Below are positions 31,905-40,230 of a stretch of 40,682 nucleotides of DNA, one piece after another. The position numbers and the translations under genes are program-made. Every line of letters begins with the position of its first letter. The first letter of the stretch is position 1. A model generated the notes under the pieces. That model did no database searches. It was not told the DNA's origin and was given only the letters and a program-made list of their open reading frames with translations. Origin of the DNA: an uncultured Erysipelotrichaceae bacterium (lineage in GTDB: Bacteria; Bacillota_I; Bacilli_A; Erysipelotrichales; Erysipelotrichaceae); NCBI GenBank assembly GCA_902786245.1, contig CADABS010000019.1, positions 1 to 40,682 on the forward strand, given 5' to 3'.

Positions 31905-32175
31905 TTACAGAGAATCCATATGCCGGATGACCGCAAACAGCTCTTCTTTTGTTTCCTTTCTGCCATTCCGCAGCCACATATTGCACATCGTAAACGGACG
32001 GATCCAGAAATAGACCATCGTATAGTCCGGATACCGGGCAAGCACCTCATCCGATTCCTCCGATGCGGAAAGCAGAGACTTCTGGGTCGGCAGAGACGCG
32101 ACCTTGCTCAGCAGATCCCAATGTCTCAATATGAGCAGAAGCTCGCTGTTTCTGTCAAAGAATTCAATCATATCC
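31905..32175 (-). pseudogene. C-terminal remnant of a TetR-type regulator
   Basis: From about 32175 down to the TAA at 31905 the minus strand encodes about 90 residues that look like a TetR ligand-binding C-terminus: EFFDRNSELLLILRHWDLL ... YPDYTMVYFWIRPFTMCNMWLRNGRKETKEELFAVIRHMDSL, with the family's closing pattern (W..NG.KET.EEL). The helix-turn-helix half is missing; upstream the strand runs into the antisense of an SDR gene. No start codon with a ribosome site is present. It is the left half of a deletion scar. The right boundary is approximate. Confidence 0.7.
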
Positions 32176-32984
32176 CGGATGAACACATCGCTGCGGAAAT
32201 GCTCGTCGATCTGGGTGCGAAAGTATATGCCCTCGACTTCAACGAATGTCCGGTCGAAGGCATCGAAAAATTCGTCAAAGTCAACCTGTCTGAGAAAGCA
32301 AGCATCGATGAAGCATTCCATCAGATCCCGGATCACATCGATTCCTTCTTCGGCATCGCCGGTGTTTCCGGAATCAAAACCGATTTCAATACGACCGTAG
32401 CCATTGACCTGATTGCCAATACATATATCACGGAAGAATACCTGGCAAAGCGCATGACAAAGGGCGGCGCCATTGCCTATATCACCTCCACCGGCGGCAT
32501 CTACTGGGACAAAGAAGGCAACAGAAAATACTACATGCCCGTCCTTGAAGCAGATGGCTGGGAAGGCAGAACAGCAGTTCTTGAATCCATGCATCTCAAT
32601 GTACTGCCCGGCATGCTCGGCTATATGTTTGCCAAGTGCGCCATGAACGGCTATGTCGCCATGATCCAGAAAGACTTCGCGCCCAAGGGCATCCGCGTCA
32701 ACGCACTGCTTCCGGGTTCCACCGACACCGGCATGAAGAGCGAATTCGAAATCGCTGCCGGCGGCGAAGACAAGCTTCTGGCCAGTGCCGGCTATGCCGG
32801 ACGTCTTGCCGTACCGGAAGAAATGGGCAGACCGGTCGTATTCCTCAACAGCGACATGGCAAGCTTCATTTCCGGAGAACTGCTGACAGTCGACTACGGA
32901 TGCGTCATCGAAGAACAGGCCGGCCTGCGTCAGCCTGCAACCGTCGAATTCGACCTGATCATGAAAAAAATGCAGAGCCGCTGA
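32176..32984 (+). pseudogene. N-terminally truncated SDR dehydrogenase (3-alpha-HSDH-like)
   Basis: The frame keeps most of a short-chain dehydrogenase: AAEMLVDLGAKVYALDFNE (second strand), FFGIAGVSG (the NNAG position), catalytic Ser in IAYITSTGG, and Tyr/Lys in GYMFAKCAMNGYVA, then IRVNALLPGSTDTGM. The first strand and glycine-rich NAD(P) loop (GxxxGxG) are missing. The frame stays open farther upstream only because it runs antisense through the TetR remnant; the ATG at 32121 has no ribosome site. The layout resembles 3-alpha-hydroxysteroid dehydrogenase-type SDRs (long insertion after the serine strand), but the substrate is a guess. It is probably non-functional. The left boundary is approximate. 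A terminator follows. Confidence 0.72.
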
Positions 32985-33010
32985 GCGGATCCGCACCTGT
33001 AAATCTTCAT

Positions 33011-33045
33011 AAAAGCGCCCCGTGAACATTCACGCAGGCGCTTTT
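33011..33045. terminator. Terminator between SDR remnant and lipoprotein gene
   Basis: AAGCGCC (33012-33018) pairs with GGCGCTT (33037-33043); an inner GTGAA/TTCAC stem extends it. T-rich tails on both sides suggest bidirectional use. Confidence 0.8.
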
Positions 33046-33064
33046 CCTTATTCTGTTCAGTGAT

Positions 33065-33883
33065 TTATGCCTGCGGCCAGGCACCTGTACGGCAGAACTC
33101 CAATACCGCATCAATCAGCTTCTGCTTTGCCTCGGGGCTCATTTCATATTCATACCAGTTTCTCTCCAGCATATCCGCCCCTTCATATACAGCAGTCATT
33201 CTTTCCGGTGTCGGCGCGTCCAGTGCCTGCATATCCGGATCCTCCACCGCTGCCCGCACCAGTTTTCCTCCGGCAATCAGCGACTCCAGGACCTGCAGCG
33301 ATTCACCTTCAAGCGATGTCTCGGTATTCTGCTGCGTTCCTTCACTGTCATACCAGACTGCATAGAAATCCGCCTGGTCATCAAAAATATACACACTGAA
33401 ATTGCTCAGTGTATCCTGCAGGCTTTCCACATACATCGTCTGCGACTCACGGTTCCAGCTGAACTCCTGCAAAGCTCTTCCGTCAACAGAGACTTCCCTG
33501 GCTTCAGGGAACCATTCCGAGGCATTGACTTCTTCCGAAACATACCTGCGGGTCAGTTTTTCCGTGTCTCTGCTTCTGACATTCAGAATAAACACGGCCG
33601 GTCCGTAATAATCATTTTCCTGGCATGCATAGGCAAGAACATCTCTGACATTCTCATAGCCGGAAGTTGTCTGATAGGAATACAGCACGGTCCCGTCCGG
33701 TTTTGCGGTCTGAATTTCCGCGAATTCATCTCCCGGCATTTCCCAGCTCAAGATCAGCCTGCCGAATTCTTCGTCTTTTTCAAAATTCACCTGTACTTCC
33801 TCCACATCCGGATCGCCTTCCGGTTTTCCGCTGCACCCGCAGAGCAGAGCGGCCGCCATCAGTCCCAACATGATTTTTTTCAT
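33065..33883 (-). CDS. Putative lipoprotein of unknown function
   Basis: This 272-residue protein has a lipoprotein signal: MKKIM, a hydrophobic core and LLCGC with the lipidated cysteine at position 17, followed by SGKPEGDPD. The mature part is acidic and beta-rich, ending in a helix (SPEAKQKLIDAVLEFCRTG). The ATG at 33883 follows AGAGGTG; an extension of 13 codons upstream would hide the signal peptide. An extended -10 (TGG-TATGAT, minus strand, complement of 33903-33911) lies about 20 bases upstream. No family recognised. It is expected to be anchored on the outer face of the membrane. Confidence 0.82.
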   Translation of the reverse strand: MKKIMLGLMAAALLCGCSGKPEGDPDVEEVQVNFEKDEEFGRLILSWEMPGDEFAEIQTAKPDGTVLYSYQTTSGYENVRDVLAYACQENDYYGPAVFILNVRSRDTEKLTRRYVSEEVNASEWFPEAREVSVDGRALQEFSWNRESQTMYVESLQDTLSNFSVYIFDDQADFYAVWYDSEGTQQNTETSLEGESLQVLESLIAGGKLVRAAVEDPDMQALDAPTPERMTAVYEGADMLERNWYEYEMSPEAKQKLIDAVLEFCRTGAWPQA

Positions 33884-34026
33884 CGCCGTCACCTCTGTAT
33901 TTATCATACCATATGCATGCACACCATCCTTTTACGATTGAACGCAGAGAAAATGAAACCGCTCGTTTTTTCAAATTCTCTGTTTTGCGCTAAAATATAA
34001 ATAGAAACTGTATTCAGGAGGGGAAT

Positions 34027-34626
34027 ATGAAAAAAACAATCATTACGATCAGCCGTACATATGGCAGTGCCGGACGCACAATCGGTCATATGGTTGCGGA
34101 AAAACTCGGGCTGGAATGCTACGACAGCCAGATCATTAATAAAATTGCCGAAGAAAGCGGATTTGATGCGGAATATGTAAAGCAGAACAGCGAAGCAACT
34201 GCAGAAACAGGTTTCTTTGCCAGCCTGACCGGCATGGACCTGTATACATTCTCCAACCGTGACAAAATCTGGATCCTGCAGTCGAAGATCATCAATGAAA
34301 TCGCAGAAAAAGGACCCTGCGTCATCGTCGGAAGATGTGCTGACTACATTCTCAAAGACAAATACGATCTGCTGAAGGTATTCATCTATGCGGATGACGA
34401 AGAAAGAATCAGACGCATTACCGAAGAATATCACGAAGCCAGCGAGCGTCCGGAAAAAGACCTGATCGCCAATGACAAGAGAAGAGCTACCTATTACGAA
34501 ATCTATACCGATCAGAAGTTCGGCGACTATCATTTCTATGATATGTGCCTGAGCAGCTCCTCCCTCGGTGTTGAAAACTGCGCAAAGATCATTCTTGAAG
34601 CATACCAGAAGAAAACCGCTGAATAA
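34027..34626 (+). CDS. Cytidylate kinase-like family protein
   Basis: This 199-residue P-loop-like kinase belongs to the Cytidylate_kin2-type group: IITISRTYGSAGRTIGHMVAEKLGLECYDSQIINKIAEESG at the start, where GSAGRTIG takes the place of the Walker A loop, then GPCVIVGRCADYILK and the lid region (EERIRRITEEYHEASERPEKDLIANDKRRATYY). True CMP kinase is usually a separate cmk gene, so this is a paralogue of uncertain nucleotide specificity. CAGGAGG precedes the ATG; an AT-rich -10-like TAAAATATAAA lies upstream. Monocistronic. Confidence 0.88.
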   Translation: MKKTIITISRTYGSAGRTIGHMVAEKLGLECYDSQIINKIAEESGFDAEYVKQNSEATAETGFFASLTGMDLYTFSNRDKIWILQSKIINEIAEKGPCVIVGRCADYILKDKYDLLKVFIYADDEERIRRITEEYHEASERPEKDLIANDKRRATYYEIYTDQKFGDYHFYDMCLSSSSLGVENCAKIILEAYQKKTAE

Positions 34627-34635
34627 CATGAACAC

Positions 34636-34658
34636 GGGCTGCGATCGCAGCCCTTTTT
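34636..34658. terminator. Terminator shared by the kinase and anti-sigma genes
   Basis: GGGCTGCGA/TCGCAGCCC is a perfect palindromic stem (34636-34653) followed by five Ts. It separates two convergent genes. Confidence 0.85.
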
Positions 34659-35830
34659 CAGTTGAACGGCATCTCTGAGGAGACATCAAATCTGTAATAC
34701 GCCGGATCAACTGCCGGTACATATACAGCTGCTGTATTGACAAAGCCATCCGCCGCTTCCATATCCTCCAGTTCCACCAGAAACCGGTAATACGGCATAA
34801 TCAGCGGTTCATACCGGCTGCTGTAATAAACCAGTTCCGCACGCAGTATGTGTTTTCCAAGTCCCTGTGCATGTGTTGTTCTGTACACACCTTCCATATA
34901 CAGTTTCACAGCTTCATCCGCCGTAATGACCGGATACATTCCGAGTTCTTTCACATCATCCGGCTTCGCCCAGATCCGCAGAAGATCAACCTTATTTCCT
35001 GTTCCTCCGAACTGTACTCTGTCAAACAGCTGTGCCAGCCTCTGCTCTGTGCCGTTTCCTTCCCCTTCACGGATAAAATACTGTACATGCGATGCCCCGG
35101 AATAGTCATATGTCAGTCCCGGATCAAAGACCGGGTTTCTGAATGAAATGACATCCCCGAATACATCCAGCAGATACTGCATCGTCCTGACCGCTTCCGC
35201 AGGTTCTGCATCATAATCAATACTGTATCCTTCCTCAAGAAGCACGGGCTCCTTGAAGAAACAGGCCGCTGTTTCATCGCTGTCCATGACGATCATCATT
35301 GTTTCCGTATATGCGGTAATGCTTTCAATCCCGCCATTTGCCATATATGACCGTTCCATCCTCTGAACATTTTCTTTGAACAGACCGGCCAGCTGGTACA
35401 GAACGCTCTCCATCTGCTTCGTATCGGTTCTCTTCAGATATCCCTGTACTGCCGGCAGATCCCGGTACAGCACCGGCATTTCCGCAATTGTATCATCACA
35501 GCCGCTGAAGTCCGGTTCTGTGTCAGCAGGAAGGATTTCACCTTCAAAGCCCATGCCTTCCGTTCCCATTTCCCGGGCAATATGCAGTTCCTTCAGCGCC
35601 GCTGTTTCAGTATTCTCATGTTCTGTATCCGGAACAGGATCCTCCGGATCGGAAATGATATCTGCATTATTTCTGTTTACAGATATGAATGCAAATACAA
35701 GGGCCAGGGCCATCGCCGGTATCAGAACTGTTTTCCATTGAAATGTTTTTTTCTCTCTGCTCTGCAATGCGTTACCGATCATATCCGGATCAATATGATC
35801 CATTGCGTCCATCAGATCTTCTGTTTTCAT
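34658..35830 (-). CDS. Membrane-anchored anti-sigma-like protein
   Basis: This 390-residue protein has a short N-terminal cytoplasmic segment (1-32, MKTEDLMDAMDHIDPDMIG), one transmembrane helix (about 33-50) and a large extracytoplasmic domain. It overlaps the ECF sigma gene by ATGA, the usual layout of sigma/anti-sigma pairs in Firmicutes. The N-terminal segment is the likely sigma-binding part; no zinc-binding ZAS motif is seen. The outer domain (about 340 residues) has no fold I can name and would be the sensor. The role is inferred from topology and neighbour. Confidence 0.75.
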   Translation of the reverse strand: MKTEDLMDAMDHIDPDMIGNALQSREKKTFQWKTVLIPAMALALVFAFISVNRNNADIISDPEDPVPDTEHENTETAALKELHIAREMGTEGMGFEGEILPADTEPDFSGCDDTIAEMPVLYRDLPAVQGYLKRTDTKQMESVLYQLAGLFKENVQRMERSYMANGGIESITAYTETMMIVMDSDETAACFFKEPVLLEEGYSIDYDAEPAEAVRTMQYLLDVFGDVISFRNPVFDPGLTYDYSGASHVQYFIREGEGNGTEQRLAQLFDRVQFGGTGNKVDLLRIWAKPDDVKELGMYPVITADEAVKLYMEGVYRTTHAQGLGKHILRAELVYYSSRYEPLIMPYYRFLVELEDMEAADGFVNTAAVYVPAVDPAYYRFDVSSEMPFN

Positions 35831-36387
35831 AGATCATAGCCCTCCTGTATCAGATACTGTTTCAGTTCCTGCCGCATCCGGTGCAGAATTGTCCTGGCAT
35901 TCCCTGCCCGGATACCGCAGTGCTTCGCCGCTTCTTCGACTGTATCAAAGAAGAAATACCTCAGAATAAACAGATTCCGGTTCCGCAGTGGCTGCGTGCG
36001 CAGATAAGCGCTGATTGTATCGCCCAGAGTATGCAGACTCACAATATCCGCAGCCGGATTCTTCGCCGGAAGTATTTCTTCCAGTTCACTGAGAGCTACG
36101 GCATATTCATCACTCCTGCGTTTTTCCGCATGCTTTTTCCGGTACAGATCAATTGACAGACGCCGCAGAATGGTGCTCAGGTATGCGCAAAGATAAGAAG
36201 GTCTCTGCGGCGGCATCGTATTCCATGCCTGCAGGTACGTATCATTCCGGCATTCATCAGCGTCTTCCCGGTTTTTCAGAATGCGGTATGCCTGGCCCGA
36301 AAGAAAGTTTCCGTATTTCCGGTCTGTCTGCGTAATGGCGTCTTCGTTCCGCATCCAGTACAGTTCTACAATTTCACGGTCCTCCAT
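35827..36387 (-). CDS. ECF-type RNA polymerase sigma factor
   Basis: This 186-residue sigma-70 family protein has region 2 at about 20-90 (TQTDRKYGNFLSGQAYRILKNREDADECRNDTYLQAWNTMP, then LCAYLSTILRRLSIDLYRKK) and region 4 near 125-180 (FILRYFFFDTVEEAAKHCGIRAGNARTILHRMRQELK). It lacks regions 1 and 3, as ECF sigmas do. The ATG at 36387 is used; a GTG two codons earlier is possible (AGGGG is near both). It is coupled to the anti-sigma gene. It probably directs a small regulon and its own operon; no matching promoter was recognised in the window. Confidence 0.92.
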   Translation of the reverse strand: MEDREIVELYWMRNEDAITQTDRKYGNFLSGQAYRILKNREDADECRNDTYLQAWNTMPPQRPSYLCAYLSTILRRLSIDLYRKKHAEKRRSDEYAVALSELEEILPAKNPAADIVSLHTLGDTISAYLRTQPLRNRNLFILRYFFFDTVEEAAKHCGIRAGNARTILHRMRQELKQYLIQEGYDL

Positions 36388-36440
36388 ACTCACTCATCCC
36401 CTTTCACTCTTAATGACGCAGAATGTACTGTAAATGTTAC

Positions 36441-36466
36441 AAAAAAAGCCCCCGTCTGAGAGGCTT
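36441..36466 (-). terminator. Terminator of the rapZ-yvcK-whiA/GNAT region
   Basis: On the minus strand AAGCC and GGCTT (36462-36466 and 36446-36450) pair around an 11-base loop with seven Ts after it. The stem includes the GNAT stop codon. Confidence 0.75.
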
Positions 36467-37379
36467 AAGCAAATTCATTCAGATTCAGAGGTTTCGTCGA
36501 TATCGCGAATGCATCATGCACGGTTGAAACATTCCGGCTGAACAGCCTTCCGAAGAGCTTGGCATCATTCAGTCTCGCCATGGTCGAACCATAGGTTTCT
36601 TTCTTTGCGTCCGGGAACAGCTTCGAGAGATCCTCCGCCTGCGATACCAGCAGATGCACGATCCTTCTCTCCTGCAGTGCCGCATTGCACAGCTTGATCA
36701 GAGACATGGAATCCAGATAAACCAGTTCCTCCACTCTCAGTTCATTTCCCTGGGGAATCATCACCGCATAGCCGCGGATCTGATCCTTCCCGTTATAATA
36801 TGCAACGATCTTGCCGCCGACCGCTGTGATTTCCTTTTTATATTTAACGAAATCCTCCAGATCCCTGGCATAGAATCCGTTGAATCTGCGGATAAACGCA
36901 CTGTATACCTTGAGAAGATCGATTGCGCTGGGTTCATAGGCACAGCCGAAATTCGTGATCCTCTTTACATCTTTCCGCTCGATCGTATAATCCGTTCTTC
37001 TGTAGACCGTCCTGAATCCGTACTGCTCATACTGTTCCGGCTTCTCCGACTGGATCAGCGTAATCAGTTCCGTATGTTCGCAGGCATCCAGCACGACTTC
37101 CATCAGAGAATGCATATATCCCTTATGCCGGTATTCCTTTGCGGTTGCCGCACCTACCAGCATGGAACACCGCAGCACCCTGCCGTTGAACATCATCGCA
37201 TGCGGATTGCGCATGACCGCTGAGATCACCTTGCCGTTCAGCGTATACACATAGCAGTGATCCGGATCATATAAATTTTTGAAATAATATTCGATATAGC
37301 GGGGATCCTCCTGCGGAAAGCACTGTTTCCAGAGCTCTTTGATCTCCGCTGTCTGTTCTTCTCTTGCTTTATCGATCAT
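36465..37379 (-). CDS. GNAT-family N-acetyltransferase, Eis-like
   Basis: This 304-residue protein has an N-terminal GNAT domain (AREEQTAEIKELWKQCFPQEDPRYIEYYFKN; acetyl-CoA loop VGAATAKEYRHKGYMHSLMEVVLDAC). A second, degenerate acetyltransferase-like half (KIVAYYNGKDQIRGYAVMIPQG ... LVYLDSMSLIKLCNAAL) and a short C-terminal part complete the Eis-type layout. The acceptor substrate is unknown (Eis relatives modify aminoglycosides or other amines). AGGTGAGG precedes the ATG. An extended -10 (TGC-TACAAT) is about 25 bases upstream, so the gene has its own promoter although it follows whiA by only 37 bases. Confidence 0.88.
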   Translation of the reverse strand: MIDKAREEQTAEIKELWKQCFPQEDPRYIEYYFKNLYDPDHCYVYTLNGKVISAVMRNPHAMMFNGRVLRCSMLVGAATAKEYRHKGYMHSLMEVVLDACEHTELITLIQSEKPEQYEQYGFRTVYRRTDYTIERKDVKRITNFGCAYEPSAIDLLKVYSAFIRRFNGFYARDLEDFVKYKKEITAVGGKIVAYYNGKDQIRGYAVMIPQGNELRVEELVYLDSMSLIKLCNAALQERRIVHLLVSQAEDLSKLFPDAKKETYGSTMARLNDAKLFGRLFSRNVSTVHDAFAISTKPLNLNEFA

Positions 37380-37402
37380 AATGCCTCACCTGTTACCTGT
37401 AC

Positions 37403-37410
37403 ATTGTAGC
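37403..37410 (-). promoter_or_regulatory. Extended -10 of the GNAT gene
   Basis: The minus strand reads TGC-TACAAT with the -10 at 37403-37408. No good -35 is seen; the upstream bases lie in the end of whiA. Confidence 0.5.
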
Positions 37411-37416
37411 AGAGAA

Positions 37417-38358
37417 CTACGCTCTTTCCCGCTGTTTCTGTGCAAGTTCATGAATCTTGACGAACCTGTGCTTCATACCGGACTTCGATACCCGGATCCC
37501 GGTTTTCTTTTCATACAGCGCCGCCAGTTCATTCAGCGAACTCTCCGGATATTCCAGACGGATCCGGATAATATCCTGCAGTTTTTCATCCAGTTTTTCC
37601 ACTTTCCCGGCTTCCTGCAGAACCCGGATATCTTCCAGCTGCCCGGCTGCGGCAGACTGCACTTTTACTTCATTGGCCAGATCCATGTTGTTGAGACGGG
37701 TAATTGAATTGGAAAAATCCCTGGAAATACGGATATTCTCAAACTTCATCAACGCCTGATCCGCCTCAATGCACCGCAGAAAGTCACCGATTTTCTCAGC
37801 CGCCTTGACATATACGACGGTTTTATTCCGGCGTACCGTGATCTTGGCAGGTATGCCGAATCTTGCCATCTGCCGGATCAGAAACTCCCCATGCGGCTCT
37901 CCCGCAGCAGTGACCTCCAGATGGTAGTTCGTTTTCTCCGGCGGATTGATCGAACCGGACGCAAGAAACGCACCGGCCAGATATGCCCGGGCATTATTGT
38001 CCGTCTGCACGATTTTCGCCAATGGCTTTTCCAGCAGTCCGCGGCTCGAATACAGACCGAGATCCTGCAGAATCACCGTCGCATGCGAAAGAATGCGCAG
38101 ACCGTAAATTCTGTTTTTGCGCAGGTTCATCTTCCTTTTGACGAACATCTCAATATCTGTATCGTATCTGTCCTTGATCAGTGTATAGATCCGTCTTGCG
38201 ACAGAAGCGTTTTCCACATTGACAAGAATCGTCATGCCCCGTGATGACAGAGAAAGCGATGAACACATCTGGATCAGTGCCGAAAGCTCTGCCCTGGCAT
38301 CATTGCCGGACATGATTTTCTGTGCAACTTCCTGTTTTACTTCTCCCGCAAATGACAT
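37417..38358 (-). CDS. whiA: WhiA sporulation/division regulator homologue
   Basis: This 313-residue DNA-binding protein has an N-terminal LAGLIDADG-like fold (ARAELSALIQMCSSLSL; ARAYLAGAFLASGSINPPEKTNYHLEV) and a C-terminal helix-turn-helix (RIRLEYPESSLNELAALYEKKTGIRVSKSGMKHRF). WhiA controls septation genes in Streptomyces and chromosome segregation in Bacillus. The gene overlaps the yvcK stop by one base (TGATG). This rapZ-yvcK-whiA order is conserved across Firmicutes, which supports the call. Confidence 0.97.
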   Translation of the reverse strand: MSFAGEVKQEVAQKIMSGNDARAELSALIQMCSSLSLSSRGMTILVNVENASVARRIYTLIKDRYDTDIEMFVKRKMNLRKNRIYGLRILSHATVILQDLGLYSSRGLLEKPLAKIVQTDNNARAYLAGAFLASGSINPPEKTNYHLEVTAAGEPHGEFLIRQMARFGIPAKITVRRNKTVVYVKAAEKIGDFLRCIEADQALMKFENIRISRDFSNSITRLNNMDLANEVKVQSAAAGQLEDIRVLQEAGKVEKLDEKLQDIIRIRLEYPESSLNELAALYEKKTGIRVSKSGMKHRFVKIHELAQKQRERA

Positions 38359-39305
38359 CAGAGTTCCTCCAGCTGATGTTCAACCGCCCGCATGATCCTT
38401 TCCGGTTCATGCCTGACAAGACCGTTGTCAAATCCGAGCAGTTCTTCTTCATAGATTGCATACGCATGTACGCTGTCACGGATATATACCGGTGTGCTGC
38501 CTTCCTTTGCATACTTTTCAATCGACGCTTCCGGAATCCTGTCATTCGCCGCAATCACCGCATCGACCGGCGCACCATGATCCATCAGAGCCTGCACATG
38601 ATCCTCCAGACTGTAATTGTCTGTTTCACCGGGCTGGGTCATCGCATTGCAGAAATACACCCGTCTTGCTTTGGTCTTCTGCAGTGCTTCGCATACCTCC
38701 GGAATAATGACATTGGGCAGGATGCTTGTATATACCGATCCGATTCCGTAAATGACCAGATCCGCCGCCAGAATTGCCTCGACCGCCTCCGGTTCGGCTT
38801 TGACCGGTTCTTCATAAAACACCCTGCGGATATGGTTATCGATATTCGGAATATTGGCTTCTCCCTTGACGATCGTATCATCTTCCATCCGGGCAAACAG
38901 CGAAATGACCTGGCTGGTCGCCGGGATAATTCTACCTTTTACATTGAGCACCTGACCGATCGTCTGCACCGCTTCCAGAAACGAACCGCACTGATCCGTC
39001 ATCGCCGTCAGGATCAGATTGCCCAGATTATGTCCGGCCACATCCATCTCCGAACCTTCCGTATCCGCAAACCGGTAATCCATCAGATCGCTCATCAGCG
39101 ATTCACTGCCGGCAAGCGCAATCATGACATTGCGGATATCACCCATTGCCGGAATATGAAACTGGCGGCGCAGACGGCCTGTGCTGCCGCCGTCATCCGC
39201 AACCGTGACAATTGCCGTAATATTCAGGTTTTCAATATTCTTGATGCCCCGGCAGATCGCGCTCTGACCATGGCCGCCGCCGATGACAACTACATTCTTA
39301 GTCAT
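38358..39305 (-). CDS. yvcK: Gluconeogenesis factor YvcK (CofD-like)
   Basis: This 315-residue protein has the nucleotide-sugar-binding CofD-like fold: VVVIGGGHGQSAICRGI at the start, VTVADDGGSTGRLRRQF, PAMGDIRNVMIALAG and AGHNLGNLILTAM. It binds UDP-GlcNAc and links carbon metabolism to wall synthesis in relatives. The ATG at 39305 opens with MTKNVVVIGGG; longer frames are not supported. It overlaps rapZ by 8 bases and whiA by one. Confidence 0.97.
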   Translation of the reverse strand: MTKNVVVIGGGHGQSAICRGIKNIENLNITAIVTVADDGGSTGRLRRQFHIPAMGDIRNVMIALAGSESLMSDLMDYRFADTEGSEMDVAGHNLGNLILTAMTDQCGSFLEAVQTIGQVLNVKGRIIPATSQVISLFARMEDDTIVKGEANIPNIDNHIRRVFYEEPVKAEPEAVEAILAADLVIYGIGSVYTSILPNVIIPEVCEALQKTKARRVYFCNAMTQPGETDNYSLEDHVQALMDHGAPVDAVIAANDRIPEASIEKYAKEGSTPVYIRDSVHAYAIYEEELLGFDNGLVRHEPERIMRAVEHQLEEL

Positions 39306-40164
39306 GAATCCACTCTTTCTCATCCCTGTGATCTTTGTAGCAGTTGTACTGCGTACGGTAATGATCATACAGATAATTCGTAATCGCGACCGAGCGGTGC
39401 TGACCGCCTGTGCAGCCGATTGCGACCGTGAAATGATTCTTTCCTTCCTTCAGATACTGCTCAAACGCATAATCCGTAAAAGCCAGGAACCTTGTCAGGA
39501 ATTCCTGTGTTTCCGGCTTTTCAATGACATAGTCATACACCTGTTTGTCATTTCCCGAAAACGGACGCAGCGCTACGACCCAGAACGGATTCGGCAGGAA
39601 CCGCACATCCACCATCAGATCCGCATCCATCGGCACACCGTATTTATAGCCGAACGAAATAAACGAAATCGAGAAGGTGGGCACCGCTGTCTTGGCGAAC
39701 ATCTGTTCCATTTTCCGCTTGAACTCCTTTTCGCTCAGAAAAGAAGTATCAATGGTAATAAATGAATTATTGGTGTTGCGGGCAAACATCTGCCGCTCCA
39801 CCGCAATCGCTTCTTCCAGGGTGTTCGCCGTATTCAGAAGCAGCAGCGGATGCATTCTCCGGGTACTCTTATAGCGGTGCAGAAGAACGCTGTCGCTGGC
39901 ATCCAGAAACAATACCTGAACTTCAATATCCTGTCCCTTCAGACCGCGCAGAAACTCCGGAAAATCCTGCGCAGATGTAGAAAGCGCAATGTAACTGTAG
40001 CGGGGATCCGTACTGGCTTCGATCATGTCCACCAGCAGACTGACCAGCTGCACCGGATAATTATCAATCACGTGATAGCCCATATCCTCAAGCACTCTTG
40101 TCGCCGTGCTCTTGCCGGCACCGGACAGGCCGCTGACCAGTATAACGCGTTTCTTCTTTTCCAT
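39298..40164 (-). CDS. rapZ: RapZ-family RNA-binding / P-loop protein
   Basis: This 288-residue protein has a Walker A loop in VSGLSGAGKST (12-20) and the conserved blocks GYHVIDNYPVQL, FLDASDSVLLHRYKSTRRMHPL, FISFGYKYGVPMDADLMVDVRFLPNPFW and the C-terminal FTVAIGCTGGQHRSVAI. In E. coli RapZ controls glmS through small RNAs; Firmicute YvcJ is a nucleotide-binding homologue. First gene of the rapZ-yvcK-whiA unit. An extended -10 (TGA-TAAAAT, -10 at 40191-40196) lies about 27 bases upstream, with GGGG before the ATG. Confidence 0.97.
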   Translation of the reverse strand: MEKKKRVILVSGLSGAGKSTATRVLEDMGYHVIDNYPVQLVSLLVDMIEASTDPRYSYIALSTSAQDFPEFLRGLKGQDIEVQVLFLDASDSVLLHRYKSTRRMHPLLLLNTANTLEEAIAVERQMFARNTNNSFITIDTSFLSEKEFKRKMEQMFAKTAVPTFSISFISFGYKYGVPMDADLMVDVRFLPNPFWVVALRPFSGNDKQVYDYVIEKPETQEFLTRFLAFTDYAFEQYLKEGKNHFTVAIGCTGGQHRSVAITNYLYDHYRTQYNCYKDHRDEKEWIHD

Positions 40165-40190
40165 ATGTCTGTACCCCGATTCTGCTTTTC

Positions 40191-40199
40191 ATTTTATCA
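40191..40199 (-). promoter_or_regulatory. Extended -10 upstream of rapZ
   Basis: The minus strand reads TGA-TAAAAT. No -35 is evident because the upstream sequence forms a terminator hairpin. Confidence 0.5.
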
Positions 40200-40211
40200 T
40201 GCGAAGGAAAA

Positions 40212-40230
40212 GCCCGGCAGGCAACCGGGC
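40212..40230. terminator. Terminator hairpin upstream of rapZ
   Basis: GCCCGG (40212-40217) and CCGGGC (40225-40230) pair around a 7-base loop. T runs follow on both strands (AATTCTTTTT on plus, TTTTCC on minus), so it can end transcripts from either side. Confidence 0.65.

Noticed and set aside
32176-33029. Continuation of the TetR-remnant frame through the SDR on the minus strand
   Set aside because: Beyond about 32175 it runs antisense to the SDR motifs and is Phe/Asp/Gly-rich shadow sequence.
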